This document shows positions 1 through 9,884 of a stretch of 64,000 nt of DNA, piece by piece (within the stretch, counting starts at the first letter, position 1; the number at the start of each line of letters is the position of its first letter). A model generated the notes under the pieces. The model was not told where the DNA came from. It saw nothing but the letters and a program-made list of their open reading frames with translations, and searched no databases. Source of the DNA: Pseudovibrio sp. M1P-2-3. Its GTDB lineage: Bacteria > Pseudomonadota > Alphaproteobacteria > Rhizobiales > Stappiaceae. Both the position numbers and the translations under genes were made by a program. Where the stretch lies: positions 3,245,001 to 3,309,000 of the forward strand of contig NZ_JARRCW010000001.1 in NCBI RefSeq assembly GCF_031501865.1. The letters are read 5' to 3'.

Positions 1-1110
<1,110 letters not shown>

Positions 1111-1350
1111 TTAAATTTTTCGATGTACCCATGAGGTTTATAAAGTTATTGGTGTAGCTCTAGCGCACTCTCCCCATCTCCAGCAATACGAAAAAAGGCG
1201 GGGCTGACAAGAGATTCCCTAACTAAGTGAAAGCACACTTTATAAGCCTCCTAAGAATTCCTTGGCTTTTATGACATAGGATTTCAACCATTATTGGGAG
1301 ACGGGCAATTTTCTTCATCAAAGTTAATTGGTCTGGAGCGGGGGCTGAGC

Positions 1351-3279
1351 TTGGGTAAATTTATTTATATTTTCCTTATAGTTACCGCCTCATTTTTCGG
1401 GCAGGCCTTTGCCGCCTCATCAGTTGAGCTTGAGTTTACAGGCTCCGGCCAATGCCAGAGCTGCCATACCGATGCATTTAAGAGCTGGCAAAAATCCCAC
1501 CATGCAAAAGCATGGCTGGAGCCAAGCGAGGACAATGTTCTGGCAGACTTCAACGGCTCCACTTACGCAGATGCCCAGCGCCGCTACACATTCACCAAGG
1601 ATGGTGAGGCTTTTCTTATAAGCATCACGGAGGCTGACGGCTCGCACTCTACCTACCCTATAAAAAGCGTCATCGGCGTGCATCCCTTGCAGCAATATAC
1701 GGTTGCCATGGAGGGCGGGCGCGAGCAGGTGCTTGATATTGCTTGGGACACGTTGGATCATCGCTGGTTCAATATTTATGGCAACCACACCCCGCGCGTG
1801 GGCGAGGGCCAGCACTGGACCGGAATTTACAAGAACTGGAATTCCCGCTGCGCCGAATGCCATGCAACCGATTACTCAAAAAACTATGATGCAACAACGC
1901 GCAGCTACACCTCCACCCAATCAGAAAAAGGGGTGGGGTGTGAGGCATGTCACGGCCCTGCTAGCGCCCATGTGGCATGGGCTGAGGACGGCGCCCCTCT
2001 TTCTGCGGAACTGGAAGATGGTAAAGGGTTTGCTTATCCCTTGAAAGGGCGGGAACCTGAGGAGGTTGTAAAGGTTTGTGCGGGCTGCCATTCTCGTCGT
2101 GAACCGCTGGAAAATACCACGCCGCTGGCGGGCACACCGTTTCACCAGAGCTACCGCCTGTCACTGCTGGATGAGAACCTTTATCACCCTGACGGAACTA
2201 TAGAGGACGAGGTCTATGTTTACGGCTCGTTTTTACAATCAAAGATGGCCCGTGCGGGAGTGGGGTGTTCTGACTGCCATGATCCCCATAACGGGGAACT
2301 GGTAAGAGAGGGGAACGATGTTTGCACGGCCTGCCACTCACCCGCAGGTAACCCGCGCTTTCCAACTGTTGTCCGGCGCGACTATGACAGCTTTGACCAC
2401 ACCCGCCATGAAGCAGGGAGCGAGGGAAGCCAGTGCGTTTCCTGCCACATGGTGGAGCGGGTTTACATGGGCAACGATTGGCGGCGGGACCACAGCTTCC
2501 GCATTCCAAGGCCCGACCTCACCCTGTCCAGCATGAGCCCCAACGCCTGCAATGACTGCCACAAAAAGAAATCTGCCCTGTGGTCCACCCGTCAGTTGCA
2601 AAGCTTCTTTCCCCAAGGCAGCACACCGCCGCAACACTTCGCCACTGTTCTTTACAAGGGACGCAAAGACCCCAAGGCTGTACAAGGCGAGCTGATCGCA
2701 CTGGCAGAAAACAAAGAGGAGGCCGACATTGTGCGGGCAACCGCCCTTGATCTTCTCAAAACCGTAGCAGATGTGCCCATTGCCAGCCAGACGAGAGCGC
2801 TTTTGAAAGACCCAAGTCCCCTTGTGCGCTCCGCCGCCCTTGGCCTGCAACGGAGCGTCCCGCCTTCCGTTCGCCTGAGCCGTGTGGCCCCTGCCCTTTC
2901 TGATCCTGTAAAATCCGTTCGCATTGCTGCCGCCAGAAGTATCATGGACATCCCGAGGGAAAAACTTCCCAGCTTTTTGCGAAGTCCGGCGGGGCAGGCC
3001 AGCGATGAGTTGCACGCCAGCTTGATGGTAAACAGTGACTTCCCAGAGGCTTTACTTGCCCAAGCAGGCATCGCCCTCAGCCAGCGCCGGTTTATGGACG
3101 CGCTTGCCAACTTCAAGGAAGCCAGCGCGTTGGATCCGCAGCAAATCCCCGCATGGGTGATGCAGGTGCGTATTCTCCAAGCCCTTGGAGAGCCTTCTTC
3201 CGCCCGCCAGACCCTGCAACAAGCACTTTTAGCCAACCCGGGAAACCAAACCTTGCTCCATTTGGCGCAAAATCTTTGA
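1351..3279 (+). CDS. Exported octahaem c-type cytochrome with HEAT-like and TPR tail
   Basis: Eight CxxCH haem-c sites are visible in order: CQSCH, CAECH, CEACH, CAGCH, CSDCH, CTACH, CVSCH and CNDCH, all in the first ~420 residues. They follow a signal peptide (FIYIFLIVTASFFGQAFA), so the protein should be periplasmic and matured by the cytochrome c system. The region after the last haem has alanine/leucine-rich helical repeats of HEAT type, and the last ~60 residues look like TPR units. TTG at 1351 is preferred because GGAGCGGGG lies 7 nt upstream; an in-frame TTG at 1294 would add 19 residues. The family resembles the cytochrome c-554/doubled-CXXCH group. The substrate is unknown and no redox partner lies beside it. 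Confidence 0.8.
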   Translation: MGKFIYIFLIVTASFFGQAFAASSVELEFTGSGQCQSCHTDAFKSWQKSHHAKAWLEPSEDNVLADFNGSTYADAQRRYTFTKDGEAFLISITEADGSHSTYPIKSVIGVHPLQQYTVAMEGGREQVLDIAWDTLDHRWFNIYGNHTPRVGEGQHWTGIYKNWNSRCAECHATDYSKNYDATTRSYTSTQSEKGVGCEACHGPASAHVAWAEDGAPLSAELEDGKGFAYPLKGREPEEVVKVCAGCHSRREPLENTTPLAGTPFHQSYRLSLLDENLYHPDGTIEDEVYVYGSFLQSKMARAGVGCSDCHDPHNGELVREGNDVCTACHSPAGNPRFPTVVRRDYDSFDHTRHEAGSEGSQCVSCHMVERVYMGNDWRRDHSFRIPRPDLTLSSMSPNACNDCHKKKSALWSTRQLQSFFPQGSTPPQHFATVLYKGRKDPKAVQGELIALAENKEEADIVRATALDLLKTVADVPIASQTRALLKDPSPLVRSAALGLQRSVPPSVRLSRVAPALSDPVKSVRIAAARSIMDIPREKLPSFLRSPAGQASDELHASLMVNSDFPEALLAQAGIALSQRRFMDALANFKEASALDPQQIPAWVMQVRILQALGEPSSARQTLQQALLANPGNQTLLHLAQNL

Positions 3280-3327
3280 ACTACATGGAAAGGGGAAAAG
3301 CGCTGAAGGCCCACTATAGCCTCGACA

Positions 3328-4194
3328 TCAAAGTTTGTCTTTTAAGAAGTCTATCAAGAACTTCACATTGGGGGAGAGCTTGCGGCTGTGCGGGTAAAGT
3401 GCCCAGACGCCCTCCTCTGTTTCGCGGTATTTATTGAGAACGGAAACCAAACGGCCACTTTCCAGATGTTCCTCCACGTAATAATCGGGCAGCTGGGTAA
3501 GGCCAATGCCCTTCAAAGCGCCATCCAGCAGGGCCCAACCGCTATTGCAATGCAGGCTACCGCGCACCTTGACGGTTTTTGCCTTGTTGTGCTCCCGAAA
3601 CCGCCAAAAGCTCAACGATCCGACCAGACAGTTATGTTTGCCCAAGTCCGTCAGGGCTTCAGGGGCACCATGGCGCTCGATATAGGCCGGACAGGCACAC
3701 ACATGAAGAGTGCGACTGGTGAGCTTGCGGGCGATCATGCTGGAGGCTTTGAGCTGGCCAAGGCGGATGGCCAAATCATACCCCTCTTCAATCAGGTCCA
3801 CCGTCTCGTTTGTCAGGTTGAAGTGGACTTCCAGCTCAGGATGGAGAGTGAGGAAATCATTGATAAGCGGGGCGATCCGGTCCTGCCCGTAGATGGTTGG
3901 CGCTGTCAGCTTGAACCGGCCACGGGGCGCACTTTGCAGCCCGGCAATCTGACGCTCGGCCTCGCACAGGTCCTCTTGTATCTGGCGGCAGCGGCCGTAA
4001 AACATCTGCCCATGTTCGGTTATTGTGACACTTCGCGTGGTGCGATAAAACAAGCGCACGGCAAGGCGGTTTTCCAATTCGCTCACCTGCCGGCTGATAT
4101 GTGCCGTGGAAAGGCCCAGTTGCTTGGCAGCTCCTGTAAAACTGCCGGTCTCCGTCACCGCAACAAATTCATTAATGCCATTCCAGTCCACCAT
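3328..4194 (-). CDS. LysR-family transcriptional regulator
   Basis: At 288 aa it has the usual length for a LysR regulator. The N-terminal winged helix-turn-helix is clear (TGSFTGAAKQLGLSTAHISR followed by a VSELENRLAVRLFYRTTR segment), and the rest is the periplasmic-binding-like effector domain (APLINDFLTLHPELEV). It is divergent from the formaldehyde dehydrogenase gene with ~140 bp between the two starts, the classic layout of a LysR regulator and its target. Control of frmA/fghA is inferred from position only. The sequence belongs to the CrgA/DsdC-like branch common in proteobacteria, so other targets are possible. Confidence 0.85.
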   Translation of the reverse strand: MVDWNGINEFVAVTETGSFTGAAKQLGLSTAHISRQVSELENRLAVRLFYRTTRSVTITEHGQMFYGRCRQIQEDLCEAERQIAGLQSAPRGRFKLTAPTIYGQDRIAPLINDFLTLHPELEVHFNLTNETVDLIEEGYDLAIRLGQLKASSMIARKLTSRTLHVCACPAYIERHGAPEALTDLGKHNCLVGSLSFWRFREHNKAKTVKVRGSLHCNSGWALLDGALKGIGLTQLPDYYVEEHLESGRLVSVLNKYRETEEGVWALYPHSRKLSPNVKFLIDFLKDKL

Positions 4195-4228
4195 TTGGCG
4201 CCGTTCTTTTATTATTACCAGCTAGTAA

Positions 4229-5461
<1,233 letters not shown>

Positions 5462-5474
5462 TCTTTTAAAAAGC

Positions 5475-5516
5475 AAACCGGCTTGCCTTGGGATATACTA
5501 AGGCTGCCGGTTTTTC
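5475..5516 (+). terminator. Rho-independent terminator between frmA and fghA
   Basis: A two-part stem, AAACCGGC then GCCTT, pairs with AAGGC then GCCGGTTT around a 10-nt loop and runs into TTTTTC. It begins 13 nt after the frmA stop and ends 19 nt before the fghA ATG, so fghA is reached only by read-through or by a promoter in or after the hairpin. Confidence 0.8.
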
Positions 5517-5535
5517 TTTAGGTTTCAAGGTCCTC

Positions 5536-6375
5536 ATGTCCATTGAATTAATTAGTGAATCCAAGAGCTTTGGCGGGTATACCAAACACTACAGCCACAC
5601 CTCCCAAGTGCTCTCCTGCTCTATGCGGTTTGCCATTTTCCTGCCCGAACAGGTGGCAAACCAAAAGTTGCCGGTGATCTACTGGCTCTCCGGTCTCACC
5701 TGTGCGGACGAGAACTTCATCCAAAAAGCAGGTGCCCAGCGTTTGGCGTCCCAACTGGGTGTTATTCTGGTTGCCCCTGACACCAGCCCGCGCGGGGATA
5801 ATGTTGCAGACAATGATGCCTATGACCTTGGAAAAGGGGCTGGCTTTTACGTGACAGCCACACAGGAGCCGTGGAAGACGCACTACAACATGTATGAGTA
5901 TGTGCGCTCGGAGCTGCCTGAACTCATTGAGGCCAACTTTTCGGCAACTGACAGGCGGTCCATTATGGGGCATTCAATGGGCGGTCACGGCGCTTTGACC
6001 GTGGCTTTCAAAAATCCCGATCGCTATGCCTCTGTTTCCGCTTTCAGCCCTATCTCCTCCCCGCTCAATTGCCCGTGGGGAGAAAAGGCCCTCACCGCTT
6101 ATTTGGGAGAAGACCGGAGCAATTGGGAGCAGTATGACGCCACCTGTTTAATGGGAAAAACAAGCCCGCAAATTCCAACGCTGGTGGATCAGGGGGACGC
6201 GGACAATTTTCTGGAAGAGCAGCTAAAGCCACAGCTATTACAAAAGGCCGCTGACGAGTGCGGCTACCCGCTTCAACTCAACATGCGGCCTGGATACGAT
6301 CACAGCTACAATTTCATTGCCAGCTTTATCGATGACCATCTGCATTTTCATGCGAACCATCTTCGCAGCTCATAA
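5536..6375 (+). CDS. fghA: S-formylglutathione hydrolase
   Basis: Hydrolyses S-formylglutathione to formate and glutathione, the second step after frmA. The 279-aa alpha/beta hydrolase has the esterase D signatures: LSGLTCADENF near residue 52, nucleophile Ser147 in GHSMGGHGA, then an aspartate in the DQGDADNFL region and a histidine in YDHSYNF. ATG at 5536 gives the normal N-terminus MSIELIS; the in-frame extension back to 5488 lies inside the terminator hairpin and is not credible. No strong ribosome site is visible before the ATG. The pair is detached from other C1 genes, so the role is probably detoxification rather than methylotrophy. Confidence 0.93.
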   Translation: MSIELISESKSFGGYTKHYSHTSQVLSCSMRFAIFLPEQVANQKLPVIYWLSGLTCADENFIQKAGAQRLASQLGVILVAPDTSPRGDNVADNDAYDLGKGAGFYVTATQEPWKTHYNMYEYVRSELPELIEANFSATDRRSIMGHSMGGHGALTVAFKNPDRYASVSAFSPISSPLNCPWGEKALTAYLGEDRSNWEQYDATCLMGKTSPQIPTLVDQGDADNFLEEQLKPQLLQKAADECGYPLQLNMRPGYDHSYNFIASFIDDHLHFHANHLRSS

Positions 6376-6463
6376 GTAGGTTGCGGGCTGGAAGGCAGAT
6401 GTTTGCTGGCTTTGGGCTTGTCTGGCACTATTAAGTGCTGGATTCGGTATCATATCCGGCGTC

Positions 6464-6504
6464 TAAAGCAGTGAGCAGTTTTATTGAAACAGCTCACTGC
6501 TTTA
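6464..6504. repeat. Palindromic dispersed repeat, copy 1
   Basis: A 13-bp perfect inverted repeat (TAAAGCAGTGAGC / GCTCACTGCTTTA) flanks the loop core TTTTATTGAAAC. The same arm and loop recur in the same orientation at 56696-56736. It lies in the convergent gap between fghA and the 127-aa membrane protein and could also work as a bidirectional terminator. Confidence 0.75.
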
Positions 6505-6545
6505 ACCTTTGTTTGGGTACGTATCTCAATCAAATACAGCGGATC

Positions 6546-6929
6546 CTAGTATTCCCGATTGTGGCGAAACGTGTGCACAGCGATTTGGGAGAGCACAAAT
6601 AATGTTCCAGTGATTACCAGTCCCTTCACCATGACCGGATCATACCCTTCGTTGAACACGGAAATGACACGGGCAGAAAAGTTCAGGAAGAAATAGAGGG
6701 AGGCTGGCAGAATGAGCATCCAGTCACGACGAACAAGCCCCAGAAGCGCAATAACCGCCAAGGCCAGCGTTGGTGCACCCAGAGTTCGCACATTTGTCAG
6801 GCCATAGGCCGTTGTGGCATTAAATCCGGTTGGCTCGTTAACAAGCTCGGGGAAGAGCATTGTGGTAATTCCAGCGCCTCCCAGAATGAGAACAAAAAGA
6901 CCGGAAAGAATCTGAGATACACGTATCAT
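6546..6929 (-). CDS. Small four-helix membrane protein, DUF4345-like
   Basis: The 127-aa protein is almost entirely hydrophobic, with about four membrane spans and short basic loops (RRDWM, HTFRHNREY at the C-terminus). The segment FNATTAYGLTNVRTLGAPTLAL resembles the conserved loop of DUF4345 membrane proteins, which is why that family is suggested; this is from memory of the pattern and is not certain. AAGGT precedes the ATG. A perfect FNR/FixK-type palindrome lies about 220 bp upstream on its promoter side, so it may be expressed under low oxygen. Function is unknown. Confidence 0.65.
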   Translation of the reverse strand: MIRVSQILSGLFVLILGGAGITTMLFPELVNEPTGFNATTAYGLTNVRTLGAPTLALAVIALLGLVRRDWMLILPASLYFFLNFSARVISVFNEGYDPVMVKGLVITGTLFVLSQIAVHTFRHNREY

Positions 6930-7151
6930 AGTGCTACCTTATATTTGTCTATTCGCCGATCTGCCTGAAACCTGTTTCCCTAACCCGCACTTGGGTTGAT
7001 GATCCACACGTCATAAAGCAGAGACAGCTTTTATCTGCAAAGTTCCAAGAAAAGCGGCGGGCCAGCCCATCTGTCTTTACAACAAAGAAGGCTATGGACT
7101 CCCGCTAGGTTAGAACTCTAGCTCTATATTTTGGGACACTATATATTTTAG

Positions 7152-7165
7152 TTGATATTAATCAA
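7152..7165 (-). promoter_or_regulatory. Perfect FNR/FixK box in the alkB-DUF4345 gap
   Basis: TTGATATTAATCAA matches the TTGAT-N4-ATCAA consensus on both arms. Read on the minus strand, a possible -10 (TATAGA, 7123-7128) follows after 23 nt, close to the 22 nt seen at ccoN and hemN. That promoter would read toward the 127-aa membrane protein with a leader of about 185 nt. The remainder of the 377-bp gap (6930-7306) is AT-rich in its centre, and no gene is seen in it. Confidence 0.5.
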
Positions 7166-7306
7166 CTATTTTAAGCAAGACAATCTACACGGCAGCCCGC
7201 CTTACCTTTGGGCAAAAGCGGGTATGAAGTCTTCACATTTGGTTTATCACTATGATTTCAAAGGGATATACTACCGCAACCCAAGAGGCTGCGTACTAGA
7301 TCACCT

Positions 7307-8434
7307 TTAAATTCTATTGACCTTAGAGATGTCTCCACCAGCCCATTCCATCACCTTCGGGTCCATGACACGGAACCACAGGGGCGGAATTGCCGCCAGC
7401 GCAAAGCAACCGGGGTAGCCACTTGGAAGGCGGGGTAAATCCGGAAAGTTTCGCAGGGTCTGGTAGGGGCGTAACGGGTTTGCATGGTGGTCGGAGTGCC
7501 GTTGCAGGTGAAACGTGCTCAAGTTGGAGAAGATGTGGTTTGTGTTCCACGAGTGACGCGGCTGACAGCGCTCATATTTTCCGTTCTCATCCTTCAGGCG
7601 CAGTAGGCCATAATGCTCCACATAGTTTGCCTGTGTCAGGCCATACCAGGAAACCACACATTGAATGACGAGAAACAAAAGAACCTTCCAGCCGAAAAGC
7701 GCCGTACACACTGCCATGAAACCCAAAGTCATGGCGTAGCCCTGCAAGATGTCATTTTGCGGCGACCACCACGGCAGACCCTTGCGCTGTAACCGCTGCT
7801 TTTCATGGAACCAGCCCCGCAAAAACGCTCCGGGAATTTCGCGAAGCGCAAAGGCATAGATATTCTCTCCCATGCGCGAACTGGCGGGGTCTTCAGGCGT
7901 GGCTACATGAACATGGTGACCACGATTATGTTCGATACAAAAATGGCCATAACCCACGGCAGCCGTGGCGAGCTTTGCAAGCCACTGGTCGGTTTTGTTG
8001 AGCTTATGACCCAGCTCATGGGCTATCATGAGCGTGCCAGCGCAAAACAAGCCTTTACCAAATGCCACCACAACAACCAGCCAAAGAGCCAGATCATATG
8101 TTCCCACCAGCCACACGCTGGCGATCAGGTTGATCCATGTATAGGGCACCAGACAACGAACTAGCCAGCTGTAATAAGGGTCCGTCGCCATCTGCGCCAA
8201 AGCATCATCCGGCGGATTATAAGGGTCCTCCCCCGTCCATGCGTCCACCGAGGGGATAACAACATAAAAGTAAATCAGGGGAATGAAAAGGATCGCAGTG
8301 TGTTCAAAAGCCGCATAAAGCGCCACCGTAATGAGCGGAATGGAACTGCCAGCATAAGCTATCAGCCACCAATAACGCTTTCCATCAATAAACTGTGTCC
8401 GCTTACCATCGTGAGTTTGAGTATAAAAATTCAT
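7307..8434 (-). CDS. alkB: Alkane 1-monooxygenase (AlkB family, membrane di-iron)
   Basis: Hydroxylates the terminal carbon of medium-chain alkanes or related hydrocarbons in the inner membrane, with electrons from rubredoxin. The eight-histidine di-iron signature is complete: HELGHKLNK near residue 139, HNRGHHVHV near 169, and QRHSDHHANPLRPY near 313, plus the NYVEHYGLLR motif typical of alkane hydroxylases. Several hydrophobic spans fill the N-terminal 130 residues. At 375 aa it is close to the usual 380-410. No rubredoxin, rubredoxin reductase or AlkS/AraC regulator is beside it, so partners must be elsewhere. Substrate range cannot be read from sequence. Confidence 0.93.
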   Translation of the reverse strand: MNFYTQTHDGKRTQFIDGKRYWWLIAYAGSSIPLITVALYAAFEHTAILFIPLIYFYVVIPSVDAWTGEDPYNPPDDALAQMATDPYYSWLVRCLVPYTWINLIASVWLVGTYDLALWLVVVVAFGKGLFCAGTLMIAHELGHKLNKTDQWLAKLATAAVGYGHFCIEHNRGHHVHVATPEDPASSRMGENIYAFALREIPGAFLRGWFHEKQRLQRKGLPWWSPQNDILQGYAMTLGFMAVCTALFGWKVLLFLVIQCVVSWYGLTQANYVEHYGLLRLKDENGKYERCQPRHSWNTNHIFSNLSTFHLQRHSDHHANPLRPYQTLRNFPDLPRLPSGYPGCFALAAIPPLWFRVMDPKVMEWAGGDISKVNRI

Positions 8435-8595
8435 CGCCCGCCCCCCAATGCGTTGTTTTACGCAAGAGTAAGGCTAACACCGCTATTAATAGGGGGATAC
8501 TGTGGATTTTAGGGGCTTGTTTCACCGAGATGTGACGCCATGCACCATGTCTCCGTGGTAAACGTATTCCAGTTGATTTTACCAAGGGAAATAAA

Positions 8596-8671
8596 TGGTG
8601 CCCGGAGGCGGACTCGAACCACCGACACGCGGATTTTCAATCCGCTGCTCTACCACCTGAGCTATCCGGGC
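8596..8671 (-). tRNA. tRNA-Phe (GAA), copy 1
   Basis: A 76-nt cloverleaf on the minus strand with encoded CCA. The acceptor begins GCCCGGA, and the anticodon stem GCGGA/TCCGC encloses loop TTGAAAA, giving anticodon GAA. The T-arm reads GGTTCGAGTCC. It is identical in sequence and orientation to the copy at 16149-16224. Confidence 0.97.
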
Positions 8672-8834
8672 GCTTCATTCCGGCGCTGGGTGCGCCCTGA
8701 AGACCCGCGTCTTATAGGAGGCTAAAAACTATATGTCTAGTCACTGAAACAAAGTTTTCCAGTGATCTGCGTTTTACAAACAGTTTCGAGAGGTTGTGCA
8801 CATTGCAAGCACGCGGCCAGCTCCGAAATACCGG

Positions 8835-9032
8835 TCATTTACGGTAGTAACGTACTGTGGGGCGGTCATTTCCTCTCTTGCCGAATATTGCGCCAAACAA
8901 GACGGCGAGCACGGCAAAGAAAGCAATCGTCACAATAAGGCTGGCGATGGCTCCAAAGATGAAGAAGATCCCGACGCATAGAAAAAGAGTAAACACGATC
9001 GCAATCGCTCTGGTGATAATGCTCTCCAGCAT
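8835..9032 (-). CDS. Small hydrophobic protein, unknown function
   Basis: This 65-aa protein has one or two long hydrophobic stretches (FTLFLCVGIFFIFGAIASL and VTIAFFAVLAVLFGAIFG) and a basic tail ending VRYYRK. ATG at 9032 is chosen over an in-frame start 15 nt upstream because GAGAGGGAAAG then sits at normal distance. It follows frnE on the same strand but is separated from it by a hairpin. I do not recognise the family; it may be a small inner-membrane protein. Confidence 0.6.
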   Translation of the reverse strand: MLESIITRAIAIVFTLFLCVGIFFIFGAIASLIVTIAFFAVLAVLFGAIFGKRGNDRPTVRYYRK

Positions 9033-9048
9033 GACTTTCCCTCTCAAA

Positions 9049-9067
9049 AGGCCGAATTACTCGGCCT
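9049..9067 (-). terminator. Short hairpin between frnE and the 65-aa gene
   Basis: A 7-bp stem AGGCCGA/TCGGCCT with a 5-nt loop, followed on the minus strand by only three or four T. It could be a weak terminator for the kefF-kefB-frnE transcript. Confidence 0.4.
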
Positions 9068-9200
9068 ATTAGGCACTAATTATTTTTATATGGTACTGCG
9101 ACGCACTGACCGCAACCACCCATCCATCAGTTTTGAGGATAGAATAACGGGTCGGAAACTTCAAACATTGGTACTGGAGGAGAGCTATCTCCTCTCGAAC

Positions 9201-9857
9201 TCACGCCACCCTATGTCTTTTCAGGTGTTCCAGAATTTTTTGGTAGTTATCTTCCCCTTGAGCGCCGGTAACTAGGTGTTGGTGGTCGAAGATCATGGCC
9301 GGGACGCCGGAGATCCCCTGAGAGGTCCAGTGGTTTGCTTTTTCGCGCACTTCTTCTGCATTCTCGCCGCCCTCCAGCATGGCCAGCGCTGCGGCGCGGT
9401 TCAAGCCGATGTTCTGGGCAATGTCCCCGAGAGTATCCTTATTGGAGATATTCTCCCCGTTGGAGAAGTAGGCTTCAAACAGAGCCAGCTTGGTCTCGTG
9501 GCCTTTTCCCTGTTCTTCGGCCCAGCTGATGAGCTGATGGGCGCGGAATGTGTTCCACATGCGCTGTTCATCGGTGAAGTTGAAGGCAAACCCCAGTTCC
9601 TGCCCCAGTTGGGCCAGTCGCTCGCGTATCATCTTGGAATCGTCTCGGCTCGTGCCATATTTGGCGGCAAGGTGTTCGCGCAGGTTTTCCCCTTCCTCCA
9701 CCATATTCGGGTTCAGCTCGAATGGATGCCACACCACATGAAGAGAAGTGCCGGCTCGTTTGGCAGCCTTTTCCAGCTGGTAGTAGCCAATAACGCACCA
9801 AGGGCAAACCACATCTGACACAATATCGACGCGCATGGCTCCAGTGGACTCACTCAT
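9201..9857 (-). CDS. DsbA-family oxidoreductase, FrnE-like
   Basis: A cytoplasmic thioredoxin-fold protein (218 aa, no signal peptide) with the active-site CPWC in SDVVCPWCVIGYYQLEKA at residues ~18-25. The helical insert and the C-terminal cis-Pro region (GISGVPAMIFD) are typical of the FrnE/2-hydroxychromene isomerase branch of DsbA-like proteins. It probably acts as a disulfide isomerase or glutathione-linked oxidoreductase in stress defence. It lies 27 nt downstream of kefB in the same direction, which suggests a thiol or electrophile-stress operon together with the KefF-like quinone reductase. The substrate is unknown. Confidence 0.85.
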   Translation of the reverse strand: MSESTGAMRVDIVSDVVCPWCVIGYYQLEKAAKRAGTSLHVVWHPFELNPNMVEEGENLREHLAAKYGTSRDDSKMIRERLAQLGQELGFAFNFTDEQRMWNTFRAHQLISWAEEQGKGHETKLALFEAYFSNGENISNKDTLGDIAQNIGLNRAAALAMLEGGENAEEVREKANHWTSQGISGVPAMIFDHQHLVTGAQGEDNYQKILEHLKRHRVA

Positions 9858-9884
9858 AGGCCTCTTATCCTCTCAATTAAATCG

